Under the pieces are notes generated by a model that was not told the DNA's origin, ran no database searches, and saw nothing but the letters and a program-made list of their open reading frames with translations. DNA of 64,000 bases from Megaleporinus macrocephalus (lineage: Eukaryota > Chordata > Actinopteri > Characiformes > Anostomidae): contig CM038703.1 of assembly GCA_021613375.1 (NCBI GenBank), positions 22,370,194 through 22,434,193 on the forward strand. Direction: 5' to 3'. Below, in pieces: positions 1 to 13,000 of this stretch (within the stretch, counting starts at the first letter, position 1; each line of letters starts with the position of its first letter). The position numbers and the translations under genes were made by a program.

Positions 1-567
1 CTCCATGGTGCAGCCAGCTGGGATATTTGCATAAGCAGTGAAGGAGAGGGATGGAGAGAGCGAGACACGGAGAGGAGGGGTGTATTCACTCCAGACACTC
101 CCACTGTTCTATAAAGCCCAACCATGCTGAATCGCTCAGACTGAAACCACACGTGGATCTCGGCTCAGAGGCAGAGAGCTTACAGCTGAGGCAATGAGAG
201 GCACACTGAAGCACCAAGCCTTGAAGAAACACAAGCACTCGTGAACCAGAGTTTTCGGACAGAGAAACCAAGCCAAGTGAAGGTGACGAAAGGTGACGGG
301 CTCAAAGACTAGGAGATATAGTTATTATCTCCGGACCAGCTAGTAAACGGAGCAGAGGAGGACGTTTTCGCATTGCTACGCAGGACTTTAATACCAAAGT
401 CATGGCACAGCGGAGCAGAACACATGCTCAGAAGGACTAGGACGTGTGGCAAGTAAGTCGCAACCCTGCCTGCCTCGCAGTTCACATATTGTGTGATCCA
501 TGAATGTCTGATTGAGGAACTCCAAGCCAACGACAGCTCTAGGTACAGGTGAAACGCCAGGTAAAAG
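1..567 (+). promoter_or_regulatory. scxa: scx core promoter and 5' leader
   Basis: This stretch lies immediately upstream of the scleraxis start codon. A CAGCTG E-box (15-20) and an octamer-type ATTTGCAT (25-32) come before a good TATA box (TATAAA, 110-115). That would place transcription start near 140 and give a leader of roughly 430 nt. If the leader is unspliced it carries short upstream ORFs at 124-144, 194-244 and 402-440. A possible leader donor (GTAAGT, about 446-451) means part of it may be removed. The motifs are seen in the sequence; their use as promoter elements is inferred from position. Confidence 0.5.
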
Positions 568-1140
568 ATGTCATTTGCGATGGTGCGCCCGGCCCCAAGC
601 CGCTACCTCTACTCTGAGATCTCCATGATGTCCGAGGACGACGAGAATGGCAGTGAGAGCTCGGGCTCCGATGACCGTTCCTTCCGCCTGGACGCCTCCA
701 GTTATGAGCTCAAGGTGGGCAGCAGAAAGAGGAAGCCAGGCAGCGGAGGGGGAGGAGGAGGGCGACTTGGGGTAATGTCATCAGGCACAGTCAACAGTCC
801 TCCGTTACCTGAAGGGCGGCAACGTAACGCAGCCAACGCGAGGGAGCGGGACCGCACCAACAGCGTCAACACGGCCTTCACCGCTCTCAGGACTCTGATC
901 CCGACTGAGCCGGCCGACAGGAAGCTGTCCAAGATTGAGACACTGCGCCTCGCTTCCAGCTACATCTCACACCTGGGCAACGTTCTGCTGGTAGGCGAGG
1001 GCTGTGGGGATGGGCAGCCGTGCCACAGCAGTGGACCCTCGGCCTCCTACTACCACCACCATGGGTCGCCTGGACGAGACGCTGAGAACTCACAGCCCAA
1101 ACAGATCTGCACTTTCTGCCTCAGCAACCAGAGGAAACTG
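568..1140 (+). CDS. scxa: scx coding exon 1
   Basis: This exon has 191 codons, from the initiator Met to the Leu codon just before the donor GTGAGT at 1141. It holds the entire bHLH domain. Reading through the donor adds 14 unrelated residues and a stop at 1183-1185, so the splice is preferred. Confidence 0.96.
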
Positions 1141-4100
1141 GTGAGTGGCAAACGTGGCTGCCTAGGGCATTTTTCACGAGTCTGAATGGTAAATCTGTTG
1201 AATTCAAATAAACGCATCAGTTGACATTTACCCAGCAGTCTGAATGAATTTGATTTTGAAGTGGTAGGGAAATCCAAAGCAAATGACTTGTCTCTTCCTA
1301 CTGAATAAGGTCAGTGAGGGCACAAACCCATTGTGCAGCATGTCAGATGATAAATAAAGCTCATGCAATTTATTTTTATATAGACACCTGTACTGTACAT
1401 GTAGACTAAAAGATAGGATTTTTGATGTCTAAGGTTGTAAACATCCTTACAGTCACGGATTAACAGACAGGAAAGCTCTTTCAAAAGACAGACACTGTTA
1501 TTGCCATCCATACAGCGACTATGTCCAATCTCTAATCTACCGCAATAAACTCTGACAGTAAATTCAGGCTTCCCAATATTTCACTTCCCGGCTCGAGTTA
1601 TAACTCTATCCATGTGTCCCTTTACATCATGCCCGATATCTTTATGCTGCTATCATTACTCCATAGATGGCTGTAAGAAAAGATAGAGGCAAACGGAAAG
1701 TATCCGATCAACAAGAGACTGTCAGGCGGTATACAAACACATCATCTGTCTTCCCTCCTCTGGTCCTCAGAGAGGGACTGCGCTGACCTTAGCCCGTAAA
1801 GCCAACACCACGGTGCATTAAAAATAAAACCGTAAATCACACCCCTGCTATGAGGAATACAATAACACCAAAACCAAAAACAGAGGGGGAAACTGTAATT
1901 TAAACTTGCGCAGCAAAGAGCCGTCAGATGTGAAATATAACATGCGCCTGAGACAATTAGAGTCAGCCATGAAGTTGGAACATATTCCGGTTCAGTATAT
2001 CACCACCACAATGTGCATTTTACCCCTCAAAAACTTGATGCTCATCCAGAAAATCCAGTTCAGGAAAAAAAGGGACCCTACTGAGTTCAGCGAAGAGCAA
2101 ATATAGAAACAGTAAAGGGCACAGATGGTTAAAGTAGCAGAGAAATGGTACTGATGCAGACACTCAGTATCCTGCCGAATTAAAATATGTGCACTTTTGA
2201 CAAATGGGCAAATGGGAGACATAAATATGCAAATGTAAATGTTCCGTGATCTAAATATCAGGCCCAGAGCATTCTGGGAACATCTGTTCCCGTCTCTTCC
2301 GCCAAACGGCACAGCACCAGCCTGAGCGATTTACACTCACATCCTGTGTTGTTTTAAGGTTCTTCCTCACTGCCCAATTAATAACTCTCTCAAGCAAAAC
2401 ACACAACCTGCTCAAGCCCTCAGCCCAGAGATACATCGCTGTCAAGGGGCACCATGAACTTAGAACTGCTGATCAGCTGTTGTACTCCTAAAGAACTGTG
2501 TCAGTCCAACTCAAAGTTTTAAGGAACAGTTTAATAACGGAAACGCTTTATTCAAGTCCATTAATTCTTGGCCCACATTAAAAAAGAGGAAACCACAATA
2601 TTCCGATCACTAATTATTACAAATCCCCCACAAAGTACAAGATGCATGCAGGATATTTGAGGGGCATCATTTAAGAAACCAACACACTCTTTACTGACCC
2701 GACAAGCACAAGACTTCTAATTTGAACACATTTGCAAGTATTAAAAAAAAATTGTCCCAAAAAATAGTATACTCTGCAGGCAAGAGTCTAATGACTCTAA
2801 TACACCCAAATGCTTCTTTATACAAACGAAGTAAGAGTTTGTAAGCCTCAACGTTAGAATTGGGGAACTATGTTTCAGGGCTAGGGCAATATTTAAACCA
2901 GATTGAGCCTCTCTTTGTAGTAGGGTTTAAGGGGCGTGAGGGCTCCCTCCAAACCGCACTCGGCTCTTCACCCCTGCTTAGCGCTCATTATGCCGTGAAA
3001 AGCTCCGCTTGGCCAAGACTCACTGTTTTATTGTTGCTAAAGAAAGAGTGAGCAAAAACATGCCCAAAAGAAAACACTTTGAGGTAGAACGAAACTTTTT
3101 GCCAAAGTTTAAACGTCCATGCTCTGAGACAAAGGAGACTGAGAGAGGTCATCGTGAACCACCAACAAACTCAAAGAATGGCAGACTAAATGAAACACAG
3201 GCAGTCGGGCATTGTGTTAGTCGTAATGTACGAGTGGAGGGTAAGAACTGATTTGTGCATGTGGGGGAAAATAAATTTTACCATAAAGTTTCTTCCCCAG
3301 AAAACCATACATCTGGCAAAGATTTAACTCAAGACTCAGACAGTATCAAAGTTTTTTTTTTCCCCCACTCCACATTATAGTACATATGTCAGCTTGATGG
3401 AAGGAAGGGATTTATTAAAGGGATTTATTTTCTGCATGCACAAATTTCAAAAAACAAACAAACAAAAAAATAAAAAAAAAATAAAAAAAATTCTTGGGAA
3501 ACCACCTGATGGAAACTAGCTTTTTCCATTTTTCATTTTCTTTTGAATGCATATGCCTGTCCTTTCCCTGCAGAGCCACACAGGTCATTAGATGTGAGTG
3601 CTCTTCTTCCAACATGAAATATCGGTGTAATAGCTTTAGCAGGTGAGGACAGGGGCTTCAGAAGAGGATGGCAGGGGGATTGCTCAACCGGATGCACAGG
3701 AGGGAGGGTTGGTGTGTGGGGAGAGGGAGCAGGGGGGGAAAGTCTGTGGAGAGAAAGCACAATCAAAACAGCCTATACGTGCGTGCAGCTCGGGTACCTT
3801 GCCATACTTCCTCTTAAAGTTAAAGGTGGGTAAGTAGATTGCTCACTGAGTGAGGAGCAGGCCACGGTTTATTATGGTTAATTGTTAAGGCTTCCTTAAT
3901 TACCAGCAGTTGGAGTTTAAAGTACTCGTTCACACTAACAGGAACAAATATCACATCATGAAATAATAAGTAGTGAGAATATGTACTCAGAACCCAAAAC
4001 TTAAGTATCTGTATTGAGCAAAGACTTTTTTTTAGATTAGCTGTAGAATACTTACCCACTAAATGTAAAAAGTGGCTTGTGGTTCACTAACCATTCAAAA

Positions 4101-5545
4101 TTCAGTATAGGCTGTGCAAAGACATACTTTAAAGAAGGACGGCTTCCAGCTTCTAAAACTAGAGCAGACTGATAAATCAATGTGGCAAACTAGTGTAAAA
4201 TTATATTAGTGGGACATAGTGAATTGTTAGCTTTGATAATGAGACCACAGTATGATTATGGCAGCAGCGGGGAGCAGCAGCGGACAGAAGCAGCTGATAA
4301 GAGCCAAAATATAAAAATGATTTAAATAAGAACCTTTTTATGAAACATATTAACAGACGACTTATATGAAGAAAACTTCTACCAGCATGATAAAATTAGT
4401 GAGGAACATAGTAAATTAAACAATAATTAGAAATAGCAGGGTGTTTCCCAAGTAACTTATCAATAAGTATTCTGAAATCTGCATGCACTGTAATAGAAAT
4501 CATCACTGAAAACATTTAAAAGAGTGTATTCAGTATTCAGCCATCACTACTTTTCCCCAAAGTGTCCTGCCCAACTCTGCATCGAACTTAACCAACACCT
4601 TTCAACAGTGATCTTGGTATAATTACTGAAACATAGAGAAAGACTGACAGTTAGAGGTATGGCACTGCCACGAAGTATCCAATCTATCCAAGACTTTCTC
4701 ATATAATAAGGTATGTACTTCAAAAAACTTAAAAAATGTGGCAAAATACACCAAGGAAGTAAAGCCACATACACACATAAAGGTGATAAATCTTACAAAC
4801 CTTTGGGCCAGCTGTTGGGCTAGGGATGCTCGGATATGGGAATTGTGAGCTGATGCCAAGATGTACATAAATGATACTGGATGCTGACATTTAAACATAG
4901 AAGTTAGGCCAAACTTTACTTGGATTAATGTTACAGAGAAAGGCGATGTTTATTTTAGCACAGAAAATATATATACACCAACAAGATTCTGACATCACTG
5001 CAGAGCCCTAGTACATAAGTAACCCAAAAATCAAAATATGGCAATAAAACACTTTGCAAAAGAGAGCTGAAAGCTGCTTTCAATAATTTGTTCAGACACC
5101 ACTAAAGGCTAGAGTTACAACTTGGAACTCACACATGGACAAGTCTCTTCAATGCAATTCTACCAAGCTGCCATCATTCCATGTCAACCTGGGGTGAACC
5201 CAAATATTTGCATTGTGTCTCCAGTCTAAGGTGACAGCTGAAGGAAGGAGAAAAACTGGGCTAAATGTCTATGTTGGCGCAGCAATTTCAAATTTAAGAT
5301 GTGCTCTGCAATGAAAGGCTTACAGCAGTTAGAAATAAAAGGCGCTAAGGACTTAAGAGCAGGCAAGAGTATAATCAATCTGGGCACTGGAGCTCAGACT
5401 TCGGCAAAATCGCTTCTTTACAGCGTGTTAGGCAGGATATGAAAAACAAATGTAGACGAAATCCTATTAGTTTGCTGCAAGTGATCCCCAGGGTCACAGT
5501 GCTGGCGACTTAAAAGTGGCACTGATTTTAAAAGGAGAGGTGGGC

Positions 5546-5597
<52 letters not shown>

Positions 5598-6558
5598 ATT
5601 GTACACACAATATAAAATGAACAAACACAAACACCACATTCAAACAATAATGGTAAGTGCATTTATAAAATTGTATCAGACAGAACTGTATCACTTTTCT
5701 ATCCACAAGTTATGTGAAGAATAGTCCGCAGATGTAGGCTACCATAATTAGAGGCTGCATTGTAATGAGCAGGATGGAGAGATATTTGCTTAAAACAGAA
5801 TTATCTATGACTTTTTGTAGCTCAGAGATGCTTAATGACCTAATGTGTGCCTGAACCTCTGAGCCACCTCAGTGATCCTCCACCTTGCAACTGGCAACGC
5901 AAATGAACCAGACAACTCTGTGAGCAGAGACAATTTTCAATGGCTTAATCCATCATAGTTTATCCGCGAAACCCTTTTCCATCACCCTTTTTCGCATTTT
6001 GGCTTCAGTGATATTCTAACATTTTCACATCGTCACAGCTTTTTGCAATATTTGGACATTTTGTCGCATTTCAGGCTTTTCCATACACATTCTGTTTTTT
6101 TTGCACATTTTCAGAAATTGCTGAAAAGTGATGGATGGAAAATCTGCTATTCTGTTTTTTGTGTGTGTTAGTTTAACCATTTGCTAACTTCACCTTGAGA
6201 AAGTCCAGTATCAGTAAACAGCTCTTATCCAGTACCTGCTTCAGCTGTTAATCAACAACGGTTGCAACGGTTCCTCAAAGCAAGACATCAACTTATTAAA
6301 AACCACAAAACTATTTCATTTCTTTTTTTGTGGTCATGTATTTAGGTTTAGTTGCATAATGCTGTGTAATGAGAAAAAGAGAGAGGGAGAGAGAGAGATG
6401 CATAGCGTGTTTGTAAGTGAGATTGTGTCTGACCATCAATTAAGACATTAAAGCTGGAGTGTTTTGACTAAATCTCTATCTATGTCAGAGCACAGCACTC
6501 AAATGATGCCATTCTATCTGCTGCTGCTTGCCACAGAGCAAACAGGGAAATGTGAGCC

Positions 6559-6592
<34 letters not shown>

Positions 6593-6905
6593 ACACGCGT
6601 GCGTGCCTGTCTGCTACCACAGAGTGTAAGGTGAACCCAGAAAAACACCAGGCGCTAATGCCCGCGGCTCTGCCTGCGGAGTGTGTGTGTGTACGAGTGT
6701 GTATGTGTAGAATGCAGCAGGTATCTGGTGGACAAACGTCATCATGACTAAAGAAGCTGGAAAAAAAAGAAAGAAAAGGAAAAAAGTCTGTGAGCAGATG
6801 TTTACAATTTCAAGTACGGGATTTTTTTTAAAATTTTATCTAATGTAACATTTTCTTTCATTACAGAGCAAAGACAGAGAGAGAAAAACAGCCCTGAGAA
6901 GTTAA
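568..6905 (+). CDS. scxa: Scleraxis bHLH transcription factor (2 exons)
   Basis: The joined coding sequence is 568-1140 + 6867-6905 and encodes 203 residues, close to the mammalian length of about 201. Scleraxis is a nuclear class A bHLH factor that dimerises with E proteins on E-boxes and drives tendon, ligament and craniofacial connective-tissue programmes. The N-terminus ([17 protein letters not shown]) matches the family. An acidic and Ser-rich stretch (about 22-37), a basic RKRK (53-56) and a poly-Gly run follow. The bHLH spans about 84-141, with basic region [15 protein letters not shown] and helices around the loop [11 protein letters not shown]. The conserved [13 protein letters not shown] closes exon 1 and [12 protein letters not shown] ends the protein. 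The gene lies on the opposite strand inside bop1 intron 3, as in mammals. The scxa rather than scxb paralogue is inferred from bop1/hsf1 linkage. Confidence 0.96.
5547..5594. repeat. (GT)n microsatellite
   Basis: About 24 uninterrupted GT units. The His/Thr-rich reading frames across it on the minus strand are artefacts of the repeat. Confidence 0.95.
6561..6590. repeat. (GT)n microsatellite
   Basis: Fifteen GT units followed by a GC-containing purine/pyrimidine alternating stretch (gcacacgcgtgcgtg). It lies about 280 bp before scx exon 2. Confidence 0.95.
6867..6905 (+). CDS. scxa: scx coding exon 2 (terminal, 12 codons plus stop)
   Basis: After the acceptor CATTACAG, the frame left by exon 1 reads [12 protein letters not shown] and then TAA at 6903-6905. 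Mammalian scleraxis ends in almost the same residues, which fixes both the splice and the C-terminus. Confidence 0.95.
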   Translation, partial: SKDRERKTALRS

Positions 6906-7540
6906 TACGAAGAGGATGAAACTCTTGGGACTTGCCGAGCTGTGGAAGCAGCACATAAACTGTTGACTGAGACTTTGACTTTGTGTACTGCGAAAACTGC
7001 GATTCATATTTAATTCTAAGTAAATCACACCTGGACACTCGCTGGAGGACGATGACGACAACGGCGAAGACAACAACAACGACTGGACCTTTTGGACAGC
7101 AGCGCCTTTTTAAGGGCTGAACACCTAAAAATACCTAAACATCTGCCACAGCTTGGGCTGCAGCCGTCTCAGTTCAAAACCTCACTGGGAGCGTTGACTT
7201 CTCCCTCTTCAATAGACAGCTGACACAAAACACAGTTGCCAAAAAGCAAAATCGACCTCTGAGACGGCCATGCACACTGTCCAGCAGGACCGTTTACCAC
7301 AAAACGGAAGCAGATCAGAGTAGTAACAGCAGGAACAGCCACGTGAAGACTGCTCAGAGTGCAAGAGTAATAACCCTGCCCCCAGAAAACAAACAAATTA
7401 AGAACTGGGCACAGACATGAAGACCCTGAAAAAGACACTCATAATTTATGAAGGAGATAAAGTGAGTCCAACTTTGACAAATGTACTCTTGCAAATTTGG
7501 TCAGTGCATTTAGCTAACAAATAAAAAGTAAGCAATAAAT
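6906..7540 (+). other. scxa: scx 3' UTR with poly(A) signals
   Basis: Non-coding sequence after the scx stop. Two AATAAA hexamers at 7520-7525 and 7534-7539 are the first good polyadenylation signals, implying a 3' UTR of about 0.65 kb. The true cleavage site is inferred. Confidence 0.5.
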
Positions 7541-8188
7541 TAAATTCTAGTCAATATAATGTGTAATTATTATGGAAAATCATGTACTCGTTGATGATTA
7601 AATGAAGTCGAATTATGGCGAGACTTGTTTTACTCAAGTTTTTTTGTTCTTTTCCTGGCATCACTGGGTCAGTGACGCTTTATAAGGTGTACATCTCAGT
7701 ACACAGACCAGACAGACAAAGATCAGACCTCTCATGTAAGCATCTTTATCTGAAATCTTTCTCCACTTCTGGGCTCTCTCGTTATGGCACACCTGGTGTA
7801 CCACAAACATTATTGCATTATTGCATTTTCAGTCCTCAGTGAACAGTTTATACATTCTGTTGAGCCTGTATGAAAATCACTGCATATACAGCTTACACAT
7901 CCTGTGTGGTGAAACTAGGACCCATGTATAATAACTACTTTTACTTTCACGGTCATTTTAAGGTAATTTGCTTGCTTATTTGCAATTTTGCCTTAAACAA
8001 GCTACTACCATCTAACATTAACCTGAACGTTTGACCACCTATTAAAGATTTTACAATTACAAGTGATAAATATCATGGGGTCAGTTGTAAAGATCTGTTT
8101 AAAATTGGCATTCATGGATGAGATGCATTATAACTAAGAGGGAGATGAACAGACTTCAGAACTCTTGAGTTTCAGTCTTTAGCTTTAA

Positions 8189-8256
8189 GGGTCGTAACTC
8201 CAAATGGGAGGGGTGTAACTCCAAGTAGGAGGGCCGTAAATCATAATAGGAGGGGC
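8189..8256. repeat. short degenerate minisatellite, about 21-bp unit x3
   Basis: Three imperfect tandem copies of a unit resembling cgtaactccaagtaggaggg. The third copy is the most diverged. Confidence 0.6.
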
Positions 8257-9902
8257 GGGTCATACCTCGAATTGGCAAGGGCATAGCGCAAGAGTGCTTA
8301 TCTATTAGTTGTGAAGAAGTCTGGTGGGTTTCTGTGACGCAAGGTTTGGTGTTCATTTGGGCTGACTGGTCATACAACAGAACGATCCTGCTGATAACAT
8401 TAAAAACTGTGTGTGTGTGGGGGGGGAGGAGGGGGGAGGCTTTCGATCTTATGTCGTAAACATATCTGAAAGATCACAATGTCAACTGGAAATATGTGTT
8501 GATAAATTGCCTAGATTCGGGTTATTCCCTCATCAGAGTCTATTAAAACTTATTTCTTCGAAGAGGTCATGATTACTGTTCCAAGGTCAAGTGCACATGC
8601 ATTTGTGTGATGTTACACTGAAATCTCATCTTTGAGCAGTTTTGCTTGAATTGGCCGAATCTAAAGGAGATCTGGTGCAGACTTGCTTTTTTCCCTTAAA
8701 TAAAAAGTATGTGTGGCAAATGGGGTATTTGTTTGAATGGTGTGACATACAGGCCAGTGAATGTCAGTGACACCAATTCTTGCTTCTACAGTATTGCCAC
8801 TATTACTATACCAAAAAAAGAAAAACCATCTGCTATTTTAGGCATGATCTTTTAAAAAAGGGAAAATGCACAGTACCTGCTAAAGTAAAGTCTGTTCACA
8901 TAGATCGATATGCACCAACAAAAACATCTAACAGAATATAAACCCATTTGAAGACCAACTAGATTGGAGTTAAGCACCTTCTATGTGGTTCTCCCCACAG
9001 CTATGCAACAGTATGTCACACCGCTAATAAGACTAATAAGAGCCCTAATTAGGGATAAACTGTGTTAATTTTTATAGATGTTTTAAACAAACTGGCAATG
9101 TCATAACTTCACACATGGCTCTATTAATGGGGACTCTGAGCTGTGTGATGCTGCTGTAGTATAGAGGAGGTGAGCAGCTGCAACAGATGGGATGTGCAGG
9201 TTGGGCTACTGGCAGCCCGCCGAGGCCCCCAGACTAGCCGGCCTTCAGGCAGAGGAGGCCCCTGAAACTGAACAGATTCTGTAGCCCACCACTCATTCAC
9301 TCTCACCCCTGTCTCATACTCCGACCAGACACCCCTCCCCACCCCCCCCCAAACACCAAACCCACTCACATCCATGATTCCTCTCAAGCCAAAACCTCCC
9401 AACCCCCATGTCTTTTTCAGCCTAGATTACTTTACAGAACGACTTTTTCCATCAGCCACCGCACGGGTCAAGTTACCAGCAGAGTCCAGTGGATGACCTC
9501 TGTGGAAACGTTTCTTTCCAGACTCAGACACACGCTGACTGTCCCGCTGAGCTTTATCCCCACATTTTACCCCTGTGTGCCATTCTGTCATCCTCTCATC
9601 CCTCACCAGCACACAAAGCACAGGGCCATATCAACACGAGAACCCAGTAACCTACCCCCCACATGAGCAGAACACTACCAAGAGTGCTACAGCCCTAGTG
9701 CCAAAGACGTTCGCACTGACAAGAATTTCATGTATTGATTAAGATCACATGTACATTTTATTCATTATGACGTAAGCATATGGTTGTTAAAGATAACAGC
9801 CTTTTCCACTGCCTTCCAATAACAGTAGACTAACACACAGAATTATGCAGAGACAAAAAAGTCTTAATTTATAAATATATTTAAACTGTTTAACCTAGAT
9901 CA

Positions 9903-10015
9903 GGGTTGTCCAATCCTGGTCCTGGAGACCTGCCACACTGCATAGCACAACACAGATCCAAGCTTAATCTAACACACCTGACCCAGGAAACAAAAGCCTT
10001 TAAAAGCATACGTCC
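9903..10015. repeat. fragment of a common teleost dispersed repeat
   Basis: The stretch beginning gggttgtccaatcctggtcc and running through a run with aatctaacacacctgaccca matches, from memory, a very common dispersed repeat of fish genomes. No ends or target duplication are visible. Confidence 0.5.
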
Positions 10016-13000
10016 AGGTTTTTTTTTAATGTAAATACTTTGGAAACATTTCACACATCAACTACACATTGCACAGACACAGGCCTTTAAATTAAATGAT
10101 CTTACAATCCAGAAAAGCACATGTAGCTGTGTTGAAACTTCTGATGGCATATATGCAAATACAAACACTGCATTACAATTGATGATATAGCCTATAAACT
10201 AAAAGGAGACAGTGAAACAAAGTTGTTATGCAAAGCATCTGCTTTGGCCTATGCTGTAATGGTGTAGTTGGTCTTCTGAAGCTGTTATGGATGCTTTGGA
10301 ACGTTTTCACAATTTTCACAGAAATGTTATGAGGTCATGTGTCCCTGCCTACTTGTAAGGGTGGTAAGAGCAATTAGATCACACTTGGGTCTCAAAGACG
10401 AACTGGATCCTGTTTCCACCTGTATGTAGAGCCGCGTACTCGCCACCCAAGACACATTTAGGCCAGATGTGCCCTGCATATCATTTCCTTAGTTAGGACT
10501 AAGTTAGGACTCCTATGAGTTAAAGGCTTGTTGGGGAAGAGCTTTTTTTATGCCTAAAATTTTGGTCCAAACCCAAATACAGCCTGAGAATGTTGAGTTC
10601 AGGTATGACCTGGTCAGAACCACATCATTAAGCTACGAGTCCGAACCCAACCCCATTATATTTTGTCCAAATTCAACCCGACGCAAACCACATTATCAAA
10701 TTTTAAGCCTGAAAACTGAGCTGAGCTTAAGAAAAGTCTGTCTAAAACAGATCCAGAGTTCTGTTACCATGGAGCAGCAATAACTGCCATCATTCAATCA
10801 TGGGGAAGAATAAAAATAATGTAACCCCCAGAAAATAATGTAACCCCAAACTCTGAACCTGACTTATTACTGAAATGTCTGTAGGACTGTCACAACTACA
10901 GCTGACTAACTGCAGTAGCATTATTTGCATCAACAATTTATTATCATTTTTTTCTTCTTCTCGGCATGCAACTAGTAGTGTATATGCCTATAGTGGCCAA
11001 GCAAGATCAGCCGAATTGTTTCCTAGCTTTACAAAGTTGTCTTGTCGAGTTAATACACTACATCGTTACCCACACAAATGTCGAGCATTATATAGAATTA
11101 TGTGTAGATTTGAAAATCATGTGTGGAATCAGGAGTAGATTTAAGTAGATTTGTTTCTTGAGAGTACAACTTTGCTTCATTTTACATTACATATATACAT
11201 TTACTTGCCTCAAACCAGCAGACTCCATTACATTTGTTGCTTAGTGTGATCAAATCTGATGGCTATGAAAGAAATAAAGACTGCAGTCAGCTTAAATCAT
11301 GTGATCATTTCAAATAATTGCAATTAGGCAATTATGTGATGTGGGATAGGCCCGGATGCACAAACCCAACTAAACACAACTTGAGTTCAGGGATCCGCTC
11401 AAGTTTGCACAAATACTTTAAGCTCTATATATGAGTAAGCGCTAAAGTAAGTTATGAGGCTTGCTAACATGTTGCTGCCATTGGAAAAAATATCTTGGTT
11501 TTCTCTTTTTTTTCTTTACACAAGGAGACTTCTGTGCCTCTATCGCAGAGAGTTATCCCGCATTCAACCTTGAGTGAGAAAGTAGATTTTCCTTAACTTG
11601 ACCTTAACCATCTGAGAAACAGACCAGACGCAGCAACAGGGTACATAGGCCATTTTTAAGCTTCAGCTCTATACCAAATAGGCGGGATGTGACTGTAATA
11701 ACGCTCCCTGATGACCACGTTTCTTCCAGTCCCTAGACTCTGTCTGGAGGATGGTTAGCAGATGACAGGCAGACTAGACCTCGTCTGGCCTTATTCTGCT
11801 CTGCTCAGCGTCAGCTCGTTTTGCTCCAGTCATCTTGTCTCGGTAAGTGTGGCACTCGGAGACGAGGTTAGAAGGCCAGGCATGCAACCAAGTGGTGCAG
11901 AACCTTCCCTCACCTGACGCAGCTGCAAGCTGGGGGCCTCCATCCGCCCCCATTTATTAATTTCCACCAACGTATTCCGTTCACAGGAACTAAAACCTGT
12001 AAAAATAAATCCCATTATTATTAATCTATAAAAAAGACAAGCTTGTAAAGAAGGTCACTTGGCGGACAAGTGATCATGGCATACAGCAAAAAAAAAAAAG
12101 AAGAGAAAACGAAAGCAGATGCAACGTGGACTCTGCGCCATGCTACCCCGATAAATAAATAACCTGGAGATTCTCGTACACAGGGCTTTAACCTTGGAGG
12201 ACGCATGTGGAAAGTTTGCGTTCTGGCAATCCAGGTTTCAAATGAGTTTCCCACCTGGCCCCTGAGCATCCGGTACATCACTCAGAGAAAGTCGTTATTT
12301 ATTGAAAATTAAATATCTAATGATGCCCCAAAGCTTTCTCCACCACAGACTCTAATATTATGACAGAAGCAAAAGCCATCGAGTGGGAGCTAGGAGAGCA
12401 AACAGCTAGCCCCAGATCGCAACTTTTCTTCTTTGCCGTTAACCGGAAACATCCAGATGATGTCAAAACCGTACAGATAGTATTTTTTGTGTTGTCTTCT
12501 CACTTACAAGCCACAAAGTGTAGTTCGGTTTTATAGTTTGCATGCATATTTTGAGGTTAGGCGCTTGGAAAGAGAGGTGGAATGAAAGCAAGTATTCCGG
12601 AGGAAGGAGTGGATGAAGGCAGCGCATCATGGTGAGGACGGAATGTACTTGTCTCATTTGCCTCTACTATTCCACACTTACATAATAAAAAAATGTCAAT
12701 ACCCAAAGAAGCGTTTGTAACTGGAGAAAGAAAAGAAAGACACTGTTAGAACAGAAGTAGTTTATGTGCTGATTTGTGATGAAGTCTAGACGGCGCTTCT
12801 CTCAGCTGTATAGAAGGTGAAAGGGCCGAATTCTCCATCCTCTAAATCCTCCCTACATCCCCACCGGCCCTCCCCCATGGCAGCCCTCGCTGGCAGTTGG
12901 TTTCAATCAGGCCTTCTGGCAGAATGCAGGCTGGGCCAACTGGGAGCTGTGCTGAAGACCGGATGAAAAGGAAGTCCTAAAAACGACGGAACGACAGGTG

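Larger units (their letters stand above)
1141..6866 (+). other. scxa: scx intron 1
   Basis: This is a 5.7 kb phase 0 intron, donor GTGAGT at 1141 and acceptor TTTCATTACAG ending at 6866. It is AT-rich, with short A/T runs near 3350 and 3465-3490 and two (GT)n tracts near its 3' end. No other coding exon was recognised in it. Confidence 0.85.

Noticed and set aside
1141..1185. scx reading through to a stop at 1183-1185 as the true C-terminus
   Set aside because: A consensus donor at 1141 and the conserved tail exon at 6867-6905 explain the gene better.
5418..5706. His/Thr-repeat proteins on the minus strand
   Set aside because: Translation of a (GT)n microsatellite.
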